Positions 1 through 13,300 of a DNA stretch of 64,000 bases are shown one piece after another. Under the pieces are notes generated by a model. That model saw nothing but the letters and a program-made list of their open reading frames with translations. It had not been told where the DNA came from and made no database searches. Source of the stretch: Chiridota heheva (taxonomy: Eukaryota; Echinodermata; Holothuroidea; Apodida; Chiridotidae); the NCBI GenBank assembly GCA_020152595.1, contig JAIGNY010003228.1, positions 226,001-290,000 of the forward strand, in the 5' to 3' direction. Each line of letters opens with the position of its first letter. The first letter of the stretch is position 1. A program made the translations under genes and the position numbers.

Positions 1-640
1 GAAGACCATTGTCTACACCCAATGGTGAGCTGTAATGTGCATATTAATTCAGTTATGTGCATAACAGTAGACTTTCGCATTAAATATTTAACCTTAGATA
101 ATAACTTGGTAATTAATTGTTACAGGGGTCGAGGACATGGGTACTGTTTAAATGAGCATGATTTTGGGTTGTGTGTGCATACTAATTAGCTTATTTGCAT
201 AACAATGAAAATATTTGTATCTATGATCTCTTTTATTAAAGTGGGAGTGGGGATTTTGTTTTACACAGATGATCATATATGTGAAGAGCATTGTCTACAC
301 TCAATGGTGAGGTGTAGTGTGTATATTAAGTGGGTTATTTGCATAACAATAGACTTGCCTACAAAATATTTAACCTGCTATAATAACTTGCTATTTGGTC
401 TAGTGGTAGAGGCCATTGGTACTGTTGAGTTGAGCATGATTTGGGGATTGTGTGTGCATAGTAATTAACCTATTTGCATAGCAATGAAAATATTTGTATA
501 TGTGGTATCTCTTGCATTTAAGTGGGTATGATAATTTTGCTTAAACAGATGATCATACAGTATATGTGAAAAGCATTGTTCACACTTAATGGTGAGGTAT
601 AGTGTGCATTTGCTGCAATATGTTTGACCTGAGATCAAAG
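1..640. repeat. Degenerate ~283-bp tandem repeat, 2-3 copies
   Basis: The phrase gaagaccattgtctacac at position 1 recurs near 283 as gaagagcattgtctacac and near 568 as gaaaagcattgttcacac. The segment containing gcataacaatgaaaatattt also recurs at the same spacing. The array probably continues left of the window. Confidence 0.8.
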
Positions 641-2361
641 ATATATGGCTTATGACTTACAAACTTTACATTTCTAGTTTTGTTATGATACTGATATTCC
701 TGACATGAATAGCAATACAAATTGTTTTGTCTTGCCATGAATAAAGAAGCAAATAAAAGTTTCCTCGCTTCTAAAGAATGATTAATTCTGGGTTTAAGAA
801 ATATGAACAATAAGCGGAACTTGGGTAGAAGATGACATGATGATAAAGTAGCTGAAGGAATTAGGATAATGTCATGTGGGACAGGGTGGAATTGTATGTA
901 GAACAGGGTGGGTTGGCATGTGGAACAGGATGGGTTGTATTACAATCCAGGATGTAGTTCTGGGAATGTGTAGGGACTGGGGAGGGTGCAGGTTGGAAAG
1001 GGGGTGAATGACATTCTTTCATTGACATTGGCAAGTCAGGGCCTCTCCTTTTTTTGTTATTCAATTGATAGAACTAAAAGAGATGTTGTAGTTATAAAGA
1101 CTGCTAGGTTTTACATGTTTCTTGGGTGAGGTAACCTTGAGCTTTTTTTGTCTTAAAATATCTTGGAAAACTCAAAAATGTTTTGAAGCTTGTAGTGCAA
1201 ATGAAAATGTAAGTGCATCTTTCAAAGCTCAAGTAATTTCAAATCATATGCCCTGCTACCCTATTTCTGTATATACTTCCCTCTATAAGCCCATTCTCTA
1301 TACTAGCTTTGAATAGTCAGTCAAGCATACTGTCCATCTGACAGTATCCAAGCTATAAAGAAGAAGTTCTGTTGATGACAAGTCAATAAAATTGGGACCA
1401 TTAATTGTAAAAGCATTTCTTTTTGGATTGTTTTCTTCTTTAATTAAAAAAATTGATGTTTTTTGATGTTGATTTCTGTGTTTATGAATGGATTGGTTTA
1501 GAGAGGTGGAAATGGTGTTGCATTAGACAACCCTAACAGATCCTCAGTTGGTCCCTTGTTATCACGTTCCATCATGTTTTCTACTTTAAATACTACCATG
1601 CATTGGCTGCACCAGATTTTGACCAAGGGTGGGGCTAGCCTCACCAACATGGGAAACTGAAAATTAAATTAAATTAAAATATGTAACTTCCACACAAAAT
1701 GTTTCTTTCACTAAAGACCTTAGGCAAATTGAAAAAAGAAAACAAAATTGCTTTTGTTCCTCATAGTGCCACCCCTGCTACCAGGCAAACAATAACTAAC
1801 CATTTATACTGAGAGTGCAAAGTGCCAATAAGCTAACCATTTATACGATTTCAAACCACCTTTTCTAAAATAAAATCGGGACTTTACCACAGAGTAATCT
1901 TGTATCATTTTAAAGTACGGATAGCAAAATGAAACTTTTTTTAGGGGTCATATTACATAATTTTTAGAAAAATTACATTGAAAAAGGGTAAAAATCCTTA
2001 AAAAAAAAAATCCCTGTTTTTTTTTTTTTTTTAAATGTTACGATAATTTCAAGATTACATTTTTGCTTCAAAGTCAAACACGAAAGTCCTAAGAAATGAT
2101 AGTATTGGTTTCTGGTATAATTTTTATAATCCTTACGTCCAATCTTTTGTTCTAGTGAAATTTCTGCAAAATTTCATGAATTTCTGCCATTTTTGACCGG
2201 TTTTGTTCAAAAATCGTAAAACCCAAACCTTACAACACGCATGCTTGGTTGAACCGTTCAAAGCGCTTTTTGAAATTTCCTTTCATTTGACATATAAATA
2301 AAGGCATACCCCCCTCTATTTAGAACTTATCCTATAAGAACAAAATTACAGCTATCCAATT
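641..2361. other. Non-coding, probable DAGLA intron
   Basis: No convincing exon. At 868-950 there are three or four loose copies of a catgtgggacagggtgg-like motif, the same wording that forms the diverged flank of the array at 18648-20130. From 1860 the DNA is AT-rich with A and T homopolymers. No conserved DAGL segment (for example the RGT motif upstream of GHSLG) is visible, so the next 5' exon is outside the window. Confidence 0.6.
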
Positions 2362-2366
2362 TTAAC

Positions 2367-2437
2367 GACCACGTAGCGCAGAGGAAATGTACGCGACTAG
2401 CGTGCGAGCGCTCCGGGTTCGAGTCCCGCCGTGACCA
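2367..2437 (+). tRNA. tRNA-like sequence or SINE head with Pol III A and B boxes
   Basis: An A-box-like tagcgcagagg (2374-2384) and a near-perfect B box ggttcgagtcc (2416-2426) lie about 40 nt apart. The ends gaccacg and cgtgacc could form a 5-of-7 acceptor stem, and a T-arm stem of four pairs is possible. The candidate anticodon loop actagcg lacks the usual U33. It is more likely a tRNA pseudogene or the head of a SINE than a working tRNA. Confidence 0.5.
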
Positions 2438-2861
2438 CGGCGTAATTATTTTTCTGCTGCAGCTTTCAGGGGACGTTTGACTTTTATCATTTTTGATGAT
2501 AAAAGCTTACCCTTTCTTTCTAAAAAATGTAGATTAGTATCATTAGAAAGGAAATTTCAAAATAAATCTAAATATGTAACAAATCTCTGTTTTCAATACT
2601 GACAAGAAGTTATACTTCTGCAAAGATTGACCATTTGTTGACCAAATTTAGCCAAAAATTGCTTAATTTGCAAAATTCTGTCTAATATTTCCTAAATTGG
2701 TTTTAATTACTCAAAAGATAAATAACTTAGCATCTATTCCAACCAAACTTGTAACGAAAGAAAATGAAAGGAAAGTTGTCAAAAATGCATTTTAAAAAAA
2801 AGTTACGAAAATTGGGGTCGCTATTTCTAAAGCCCTGGTAGAGTAAGGGTTAAGATGCACC

Positions 2862-4180
2862 TTGCGGAACCTTCACAGAAAATTTTGGTCCATAAACCTT
2901 AGGGTCCTCACCAACAACCAGAACCCTGTTTACAACCTCATTAGGTACCCCAATTTCTCCACCCTCTTTGATAGGACTAAAACCCTATTCCCTCCCTTCA
3001 GCTTACACAATAAATCAGACCTCTTCCATCTCGGCATCAACCCCACCACTCTCGGCACCTTCTCCTGGCCCACTTTTCCTCCTTGGGCCACCCCCCTCCC
3101 CTCTGTCTTCCCGGGCCTCTCCACTCATCACAAAGCTCAAGCCCATCCTAACCTCTTTATCAATCTCCACAACCAAGTCAAAGACCAACTCTCAAATTAC
3201 ACCTCCATTTATACTGATGGGTCCAAGGAGGGCAACAAGACAGCTGCTGCTGCGGTCATCCAAGACATCACCCTAGTAGCAGACTTCCCGACTGACTCAT
3301 CCATCTTTTCAGCCGAGGCTAAAGCCATTCTCCTTGCCCTCAACTTTATTGAGTACTCCCCGCTCAGTCACTTTGTTATTTTCTCCGACTCAAAGGCTGT
3401 TCTTACTTCTTTACTCAACCTTAAATGGGATAACCTCACATGCCACCTCCTTCTCCGCAAAACTCCTTTCTCCCACCCTCTGCAGGAAAAGTATTCTTTT
3501 CTTCTGGATACCCAGCCATGTTGGCATCCCGGGTAATGACAGGGCTGATGCAGCCGCTAAGCTTGCCCTCACCCTCCTCCCCTGCCCCTTTTCCCCAAAC
3601 CCTCTCTGACATCAAACCGCTTATCGCTTCCCTTGATCGTAACTGCTGGCAAACCTCATGGAAGTCCCAAATTGATAACAAACTCCATGTCATCCAGCCC
3701 ACAATTCCGATCAAAGCCACCACCAACAACCTCTGTCGTATTGACAACGTTCATATTACTCGTCTTAGAATTGGTCATACTCATTTCACCCACTCCCACC
3801 TCCTTATTGGCTCCCCCCAACCCCTCTGCAACAATTGCCATTGTACCCCCTTACAATCCATCACGTTCTCCTTGCTTTCCTCCTGTACAACCTTCCCTCG
3901 CTCCCTACAACTCAATTGCTGAGTTCTTCCAGAAAAATCCTCCAGATAAAATTATCTCCTTCCTTCATTATGCCTCCCTCTACGACCATATTTAATTCTC
4001 CTCTTCCACCCCCTCTATACTTTTTTTTTGTTTCAACCATGCACCTCCCCTCACGATCACAGCTTTCTGACCTTTTGTCCTTAAATTCTCTCATTCTCCC
4101 CTGTTTCCTTTACTTCCTACCTCTAGAATGATCTGACCTCTCAGGCATAAACTTTGTCCTTGTCCCTTGTGACAACTTGG
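2862..4180 (+). mobile_element. Non-LTR retrotransposon remnant with RNase H domain (family A)
   Basis: A broken C-terminal part of a LINE ORF2. The RNase H signature residues are visible across two frames: YTDGSK near 3215, SAEAKAILLAL near 3310, FSDSKAV near 3385, then, after a frameshift, WIPSHVGIPGNDRADAAAKL near 3505-3565. Downstream is a Cys/His segment and a 3' end with gatctgacctctcaggc that matches family A ends elsewhere in the window. It is inactive. RNase H-bearing LINEs include the I, R1 and LOA groups; I cannot place it further. It lies about 60 bp before the DAGLA exon at 4241. Confidence 0.88.
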
Positions 4181-4240
4181 AAATAGTAACATCAAGACCT
4201 AGGTTTTTCAAGAGGACATCATTTTTTTTCATATTTGCAG

Positions 4241-4377
4241 GATGGTGATGATTATGAGCTTTTACTGGTTGGTCATTCTCTGGGGGCTGGTGCAGCAGTC
4301 ATTCTTGGAATGCTTCTTAGGGCAGACTACCCCAGTCTCAGGGTCATTTGTTTTGCACCACCAGGGGGACTGATGAG
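4241..4377 (+). CDS. DAGLA: DAGLA exon with nucleophile elbow GHSLGAG
   Basis: The acceptor is tttgcag before 4241 and the donor is gtgagt at 4378. It reads DGDDYELLLVGHSLGAG, then a helix and a segment ending APPGGLM. It enters in phase 0 and leaves two bases (ag), which join a c at 5312 to give Ser, as in the family's PPGGLLS. Confidence 0.95.
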
Positions 4378-7300
4378 GTGAGTGTAATGGTGTTTCTGTT
4401 AGGGTCTGCATTCTGCTAAGCAATCCATGAGTATCCTAAATATGTATTTCAATGTGATGCAAGGTCAGAAAACCACAAGGACAAGGTAGAGTTAGGAGTT
4501 CATTCAAGTCAATCAATTTTATTTATGTTAATTAAGTCAGAAATATTATTCATGCAATAAGAGTTTTGTTATTTATCCAAGAAAATTTGTGTTATTCCTT
4601 TAATGAAAATTATTTTTGTTTAAAGAAAATATCAGCTGATTTAAGGGAAGCACTATTACATATTTAATGAGGACTAGACCCACTGCACATTGAGGGCATC
4701 TTTTTGGAGGGTTTTGCTTCATAAAGAAATCAAATGAATGTTAAATAACTTACCTCCAGCTACTTGGTATAATGTTGGTGTTAGAGAAGATTAGCAGCTC
4801 TGCATGTGGTGAAAAAGCTTTGCTGAATATTTTAGTCTCTAGAAAATTGTGCCATCACTTTTCGGTCTAGTGCCCCTTTAAGATTCATTCACTTTTCAGT
4901 CTAGTGCCCCTTTAAGATTCATTCACTTTTCTGTCTAATGTGTCCCTTTCAAGATTTATTCACTTTTCTGTTTATTGTGCCCTTTAAGATTCATTTACTT
5001 TTCAGTCTAGTGCCCCTTTAAGATTCTTTAACTTTTCTGTCTAATGTGCCCCTTTAAGATTCATTCACTTTTCTGTCTAATGTGCCCCTTTAAGATTCAT
5101 TCACTTTTAGTCTAGTGCTCCTTTAAGTTTCATTATCATTTACGAAAGGTTTTATTATTTATCAAATATTTTATTCATTCAAGGGAAGTTTTGTTATTTC
5201 ATGGGCTAGATATTTTGGATTAATACGAAGTAAGTTACGCAATTATTTCCTGAGCAGTTTTAATTTGCAATTGAATCCAACGATCTTTGTATTTTTAACA
5301 CCCATGCACAGCCTCCCAGCTGCTGAATATTCAAAGAAGTTCACCACTTCTTTAATAAACGGTAAAGATGTGGTGGCACGAGTAGGCCTACCCCAGATGG
5401 AGCAGTTGAGATCTGACCTCTTAGGGGTCATCAAGAGGAGCAAGGACCCAAAGGTGAGATGGTAGGGATAGAAACATTGGCATCATAGGGTGGGAAATGT
5501 ATTCCTTTAGGTATAATGGTGTTATGAATGTTCCCTACCTCATTAAGAAATTTTCCTGAAAATTTGCTTTTTTGGACATATGATAGAGGACCATTAAAAA
5601 AACATGTTGATATTTTATCAGTCTTGTTCATGAAGTTTATAGACCTCGTGTCAAGTCTATTACTGAGAAATTGAACAGTTCTGGATTATGGGGTAGAAAA
5701 CTGTTTGAATCATCAAGAAAGGTTGTACATTGTATTTCTTACAAGTTCAAGAGGTTGTCTGACAACCATTTTCCTGGAAAAATGTTATCTGCTAGCAATT
5801 GAATATGTTGAAGTCCCCCTGAATATTGAGAAACTAACAATGTGATTTCCCCCCTAATATTTAGTGCAGATTTGTTTAAGTGGATAGGTGTGTTATTTCT
5901 GTGCAGATATTGATATAGTATTCAAGTGTCAAGTTTGAAAGGAAGTTAAATTGGTAAAGGAATATAGTGGTCAGAGAGTCAAACTTAATTCCTGGCAGGA
6001 ATCATGTGTTGCTCCCTTTAACAAGATTCTACCTGCTTACAGTCTACTCGACTGTTACTGAGCACCAGTTTTGCTAGAGGGTTAACAAACTATTAACTGG
6101 TGTCCCATCCAGGAAGATTCATTGACTCTCATCCGCTTGCTCCAGGAAAACACAGGCTTTTTTGGTCTAGATAGCTTGGGCAATGATTAAGCTTGAACTT
6201 ACATTAAGCTTGAACTTACATTGTAAAGCAGATTTCATTCATTTATTTTCAGTTCTGGTCACACTGACTCTTTCTTTTGTTTTTACATACAGTGGAAAAT
6301 AATTTTAGGTGAGGTATGTTGTTGTTGTTCAATAGACCCAGACAACATTGCCCCCTGCAATGGCAGTATTCATGAGCATGCGTCAAATCGTCAAATAGGT
6401 TGCTCCCAGCATCCAACCAGCATGTCCTTAACCTTGACCAGTCACAACCCGCTGTATGCTCCAGGAAAGATCCTTCAAATCGTCAGAAATAATCCAAAGA
6501 GAGAAGGGTTTGTCTTGATTTTTTTTGTTTCTTTATTTTTGATATACTTTAATGGCTTCCATGTATTCTCAATTTTGTTCTAAGACTTAAATTTTATGGA
6601 GTTCATATCATTCCATTGATGCCTAGTATCAATGTACCTAGCTTTGTCATGTGTTTCAATTTTGTTATTGTTATGCCTGAGGTATGTTTGTATTTTCTTC
6701 TCCAGCTATTTAGAAAATATTTTTCTAACAAAGTGACTTGGAATTATGATTTGTGTGTGGTGACAAAGCTAGTTGTTGTTAGGTTGCAAGGTGCCTAGTC
6801 TGATACTTCTGTGTGACTCTTTGTTTTAGAGAATGATACAAACTCTCTTCTTTGGTTCACATGGGTTTAAAAGTTCTTGTATTTTATCTTTTGAAGATCT
6901 ATAGACAGAGACAGGTGGCTAAATTGCATTACCCCTCACCCCTCCCCCCACCTCAGTTTGCTGAATAAGGTGTTGGTGTGTGATATATGAATGGTCATGG
7001 TATTTCAATCATATATAACATATACTCCAAACAAAAAGTTTTTGTTTCTTGTCCATAAGTGCAAAAATAGAGATGAATTGAAATTATTTAAGGAGACATC
7101 AAGTCTTGATATAATCCATATGTCATTTGATAGAATTTTCATAAGTCACTAAGCAATTTATACATTTTTTGTAATTATTAAAAACTTTAATTCTACTACT
7201 ATAGGAGCAGCCATTTTTATTTTTAAACATGCTTAAAATTATGTCATACACCCAGCAGGATCTTAAAATGTAATGTATTTCTTTATAATCTATCTCAAGT

Positions 7301-10300
7301 TTTCTTTTGTTTTCATTTTTCAAGGGTCAAGGACATTTTTGTGTATACATGAAAATGTCAGAAGATGCTAGTAAAACTTTTGTGTCACATCATTTTGGAA
7401 TAGAAACCTGATATGAAATTATAAAGAAATACATTACATTCTTTAGTCTCTGTTGGGGAAATAATGTCATAATTCACAAGATTTCATTACAGAATTGAGC
7501 AAAATGGCAGCCTCCATGTGTTGACTTTAAAAATGTATAACTTGAGGTGGGAATGAGATTTTGACTTGCTGTTTTGGTAGTTGGTTTAGATTTTAATCCT
7601 CTATCATATGGAATAAGGATTGTATCAGAGGTATAATGTTAATTGTTTGATTGATCTATGTGGTTAGCAATTTTTCAGCAGTGGTTGTTTGAAATGATAC
7701 TATCTTGACATTTGAAGAGTGTACAAAGAAGTGACTGATCCTCAGCATAATAGATGATTCATGTTTTTGTGTATTTTAACCCTTTCAACTTCATCCCCAT
7801 AAATTAATTGGTCCTAAAACTATTTTGTAATGTTTATTGAACAATATCATGGTTCAAACCATATTTTGAATCTAAATAATCTAACACATTTTAGATAAAC
7901 ACAATTTTAGATAACTGTACATTTATAACAATTGCTTGTTCAAACATATATGGTGGTTCAAACAATATTATAGTTTATATAAACTTGAAACATTCTCTAA
8001 ACACAATCTTAGATTCATTTATACAGATGCAAAGAAAATGTAAAGGCTATAGTACTAAACAAATAAAAACCACCACCAACAATCCCAACCACCAACAGAG
8101 TCCCAACCACCAACAGAGTCCCAACCACCAACAGAGTCCCAACCATCAAGAGAGTCCCAACCACCAACAGTCCCAACCACCAACAGTCCTAACCGCTAAC
8201 AGTCCCAACCACCAACAGTTTCAACCACTAACAGTCCCAACCACCAACAGTCCCAACCACTAACAGTCCCAACTACCAACAGAGTCCCAACTACCAACAG
8301 TCCCAACCACCAACAGAGTCCCAACTACCAACATAGTCCCAACCACTAACAGTCCTAACTACCAACATAGTCCCAACCACCAACAGTCCCAAGCTCTAAC
8401 AGTCCCAACTACCAACGTAGTCCCAACCACTAACAGTCCCAACCACCAACAGAGTCCCAACTACCAACATAGTCCCAACCACTAACAGTCCCAACCACCA
8501 ACAGAGTCCCAACCACTAACAGTCCCAACCACCAACAGTCCCAACCACTAACAGTCCCAATTACCAACAGAGTCCCAACTACCAACATAGTCCCAACCAC
8601 TAACAGTTCCAACCACCAACAGAGTCCCAACTACCAACATAGTCCCAACCACTAACAGTCCCAACTACCAACAGTCCCAACCACTAACAGTTCCAACCAC
8701 TAACAGAGTCCCAACCACCAACAGAGTCCCAACCACTAACAGTCCCAACCACCAACAGTCCCAACCACTAACATAGTCCCAACCACTAACACTTTCAACT
8801 ACCAACATAGTCCCAACCACTAACAGTCCCAACCACCACTAGAGCCCCAACCACCAACAGAGTCCTAACCACCAACAGTCCTAACTACTAACATAGTCCC
8901 AACCACCAACAGAGTCTCAACTACCAACATAGTCCCAACCACTAATAGTTCCAACTACCAACATAGTCCCAACCACTGACAGTCCCAACCACCAACAGAG
9001 TCCCAACCACCAACAGAGTCCCAACCACCAACAGAGTCCCAACCACCAACAGAGTCCCAACCACCAACAGAGTCCCAACCACTAATAGTCCCAACCACCA
9101 ACAGTCCCAAGCTCTAACAGTCCCAACTACCATCATAGTCCCAACCACTAACAGTCCCAACCACCAACAGAGTCCCAACCACCAACAGAGTCCCAACCAC
9201 TAATAACAGTCCCAACCACCAACAGTCCCAACCTCTAAGAGTCCCAACTACCAACATAGTCCCAACCACTAACAGTCCCAACCACCAACAGAGTCCCAAC
9301 TACCAACATAGTCCCAACCACTAACAGTCCCAACCACCAACAGAGTCCCAACCACCAACAGAGCCCCAACCACCAACAGAGTCCTACTTACCAACAGTCC
9401 TAACTACTAACAGAGTCCCAACCACCAACAGAGTCCCAACTACCAACATAGTCCCAACCACTAACACTTTCAACTACCAACATAGTCCCAACCACTGACA
9501 GTCCCAACCACCAACAGAGTCCCAACCACCTTCTGAAAAGGTCAAACCTCGGAGGAATTAAATCATTAACTATACGATTAAAAAAAAAAAAGGACAATGG
9601 CTGCAAGATGTGTACAAAACGGTCTTTTGATATTTGAATGAGAATTATATATATATCTTTGAACCCAAGCAAACATTGATTCTTAACTTCAAACATGTGT
9701 GAAAGGAAATCTAACATCCTGTTTCTATTATTATTTGAATTCAAATTACGAATGTGCAATTCTATATGAAGATTGTACTTGATATACTTTGCCATTGCAA
9801 CAAAAGTTGATAACTCATTCTTATATTTATTTGCATTGAAAATTTTAGTATTTTGCTAAAATGATGATGTAATCAACATCACTATTTTTCAACGATCCAA
9901 ATAGAACAAAGTAAAGTTTCCACTTCAACCACACTTGAATTCCTCTAATTCTAGATTCTAAACAAACACATCTTGGCACATTTGACTCTTGACTGTCGCA
10001 GTGCCATTAAACATCAACAAACCAAACCTAAACAAAACCATAGATTTCTTTACAAAAGTACAATAGAAAAACAGGTGTTAAATAGTTACAAATTCGTGAT
10101 TACAGAAAGAACAAAGGGTAGAATCAACAATCCCAATCTTTTGCATCAAATAATTTACCCCTAAAATGCAATGAATAATTCTATATTGAAACCTCAATTT
10201 GGTTTCGCTACAGCAAAGAAATGGAAGCTACACCACTTTTCATTTGGCAAATCAAAATCTAAATTACTATTCCATGTTAAGTGTGCTTTATTTACATTAC

Positions 10301-13300
10301 TTCCAGTATAAAAACTTTACAGAATGTTATAAAAGAATTTACAGCCAACCTTGCCTTTATATAGGGCATCTATATATATTCGCGCTTTAAGGCTGTTAAA
10401 GTTTCTTGGTTGCGCTGTCTTTTACGGAGCAACTGTAAATGGGTCGAGGATTTAGTGAAATTTGAAAGAGGTAGTTGCGATTTTAATGGTATCTGGCTTT
10501 GGTCATATCGGTCGGGTTCATCAGTTTAGTATTCAAGTCTCTGAAAAATGTAGGCCTTGAATTTTTAACTGCTCTTAGAAGTTTATAGTAATCAAAGAAA
10601 TTACTTTTCAAAGAGTACTGATAACAAAATTCATTATATGATAGAAATGATCCATTCTTCTTTAATAAATCATTTACGTATAAAATATTTTTTTCTATCC
10701 ATTAAGCATAACAAACATATTTGTGATTAATGATAATAGTATCATTATACCACAAGGACTAAGTATAGAGCCAGTGTCTGTTACTGATGAGGTATATACT
10801 TTTAAAAACTCACTAGAACTATAAAAAACCTCTTCCCAGAAAGGATTATAGACCACTTGAGCCACGTTTAAAAGATAAGCACTACCCAAAATCCAGATAC
10901 CATTAAAATCGCAACTACCTCTATCAAGCTTCATTAAATCCTCCACCCATTTACAGTTGTACCGTAAAAGACAGCACAACCAAGAAACTTTAACAGCTTT
11001 CAAGTGCGAATCTGTATCAACCATTTGAACTCCTCCCATTTTGTAAATGGACTTCCATTCCAGACAAAACCATAAATTATATTGTTCAGACATATAATAG
11101 AAAGAGTTGATGGGTTGGGCAAAGTTGAAGTTGTGTGATTTAATTAAGCAACAACTGATGATTTTATAACAGGTGCCCAAGTGTAGAAATATAACGTTTA
11201 GACCACTCACAAATGAAAGTTTGAATACTTCTCAACACACTCTGAAAATCCATATCAACCATTTCATGTAGATCGTTGCAAAATGTAATTCCTAACAAAT
11301 CAAACACACTAGAGTGGTTCCACTTGATTTATCTAGATGAACACGAAGACCAGATATCATACAGAAGAATGTCAATTGATCAATTGTATTCATCAATATA
11401 GAATAGGTCACACCTACCTCACTTACTCCCACCTCCTTATTGGCTCCCCCACCCCTCTGAAGCAATTGCCATTGCACCCTCACAGTCCATCATGTCCTCC
11501 TTCCTTGCCCCTTGTACAACCTTCCCAAAGCTTCCCTCGCTCTCCACAACTCAATTGCCGAGTTCTTCTAGAAAAACCCTCCAGATAAAATTATCTCCTT
11601 CATCATGCTTCCTCTACAACCATATTTAGTCCTCCTCTCCCACCCCTCTCTACTTTGTTTTTTTCACCCATGTACTTCCTCTCTCAATCCCAGCTTTCTG
11701 GATTTTAGTTCCCATGTTTCTCTCAATTTGTCCCTGTTTTCTTTTCTTCCTACCTCTGGAATGATCTAGCCTGTCAGGCACAATTTGACCCTTGCTGTTG
11801 TGGTGCAGTTAAGCCTTCATCAAAGACAAACAAGTATTCACCAAATTATTAACATGCCCATGCAGAAGAAAAGTAGTGTCATCGGCAAATTGAATGATTT
11901 TAAAATCCTTACTACCTGAAGTCATACCTTTAATCTTACCATCCTCCCGCATTATTAAATCTAAAAATTTCAGAACATAGGATAAAAAGATATGGTGACA
12001 AAGAATCTCCTTTTCTGCATCCTTTTTCAATGCAAAATTGTTCAGTACACCAGCCTTTAAGATTCACAAGCTTAATTGTGGGTTCTGCACAGGATGTTTT
12101 GGAAGTGTTTGTCATGCCTGCTATCAACTTGAAAGAGGAAGAATGTTGTTAGAAATAAAAAAGAAAAGAAACAAAGCTTCCTTTGTCTTTTTCAACTTAT
12201 GACATCACAAATTCTCAGCATTGCCAGACGCCATTCAATCAAGGCTGGTTGTAAAGAAGATATCGCTAAGATCTTAGTATTAAATGTTATCTATAATATT
12301 TTCCATTTCCTTGGGATCAAAACTGACAAAATAACTCTTCTCTCTTCCTGCATTTTAGGTTAGACAAGAAGTCTGTGGGTTACTATGCAATCTGGCGAGA
12401 CCAGAAAGATTTTAGTGAGGTTATCATATCTCCGGTGATGGTTGCAGATCACATGCCAAGGGGCGTGTCTAAAGCCTTGAACAAGGTTTGTCTTTTTCTT
12501 TGACAGGTGGCCCAGTTGTCTTCAAAATGTGTCAAAATATTTTTTCTTCTTTGTAATTTTGAAATCAAAAAAATTAAATAAAGAAATGCTGATAAACCAA
12601 TGGGGGTAAGACATTGTTGTAAAACTGAGTATAGATATAAATTTAATGTACAGTACATTCTTGATTTCAGTCATTTCTACACAATTGAGACAAAATTAAA
12701 CTTGAACATTTTCTTAAAGGAATAGGATTTTTGAATGCTTTCTTCATCATTTTATTTCCTCATTCATGTCGAATGGACTTGATTGACTACTTAAGCAATC
12801 TTTTAATCTTTGGCCACAAACATTTGAAAATACACAGCCATATCTGAAGTGCATCTTGGATATGAATTCAACCAACCAAGTTTATATTAAGAAAATTTAA
12901 AGACTGCTTCCAGATACTGTATTTCCTGCTCTTTTTACCTAAGCATTCATTTAGTTAGCCATCACCCTAAAGCTGATAAAGTATGTGCTTTCAATACTTG
13001 TATTAAATCAACAATTATTAATTTTATTGAGAATTACAAAACAAATTATTTTGTTTGTTAGTTTGTTTTATTTCAAGTTTGTGACCATTTCTGTATTAAA
13101 GTGCCATATAGAAGGGAGTGTGTAAGTAAATTCAATCAGTCGTTTTCATCATTTTGTCTGTCACTTCACAATATTTTGGCTATTTCAGAGAATTTGGTGA
13201 TTTCAAAACAAAACAAAACTTTTTAGATCTCATGTCATTTTTGTCTTCATTGAATACAATATTATTTTTTTTTTAATTGATGTGTGGTTTAAATTACTTA

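Noticed and set aside
3436..3747. Reverse-strand open frame over the LINE
   Set aside because: It is the shadow of the RNase H coding strand, which carries the recognisable motifs.
10695..11210. 171-codon reverse open frame as a host gene
   Set aside because: It is the distal part of an L1/Tx1-like ORF2 (GGVQMVDTDSHLKAVKVSWL), continuous with broken reverse transcriptase motifs upstream.
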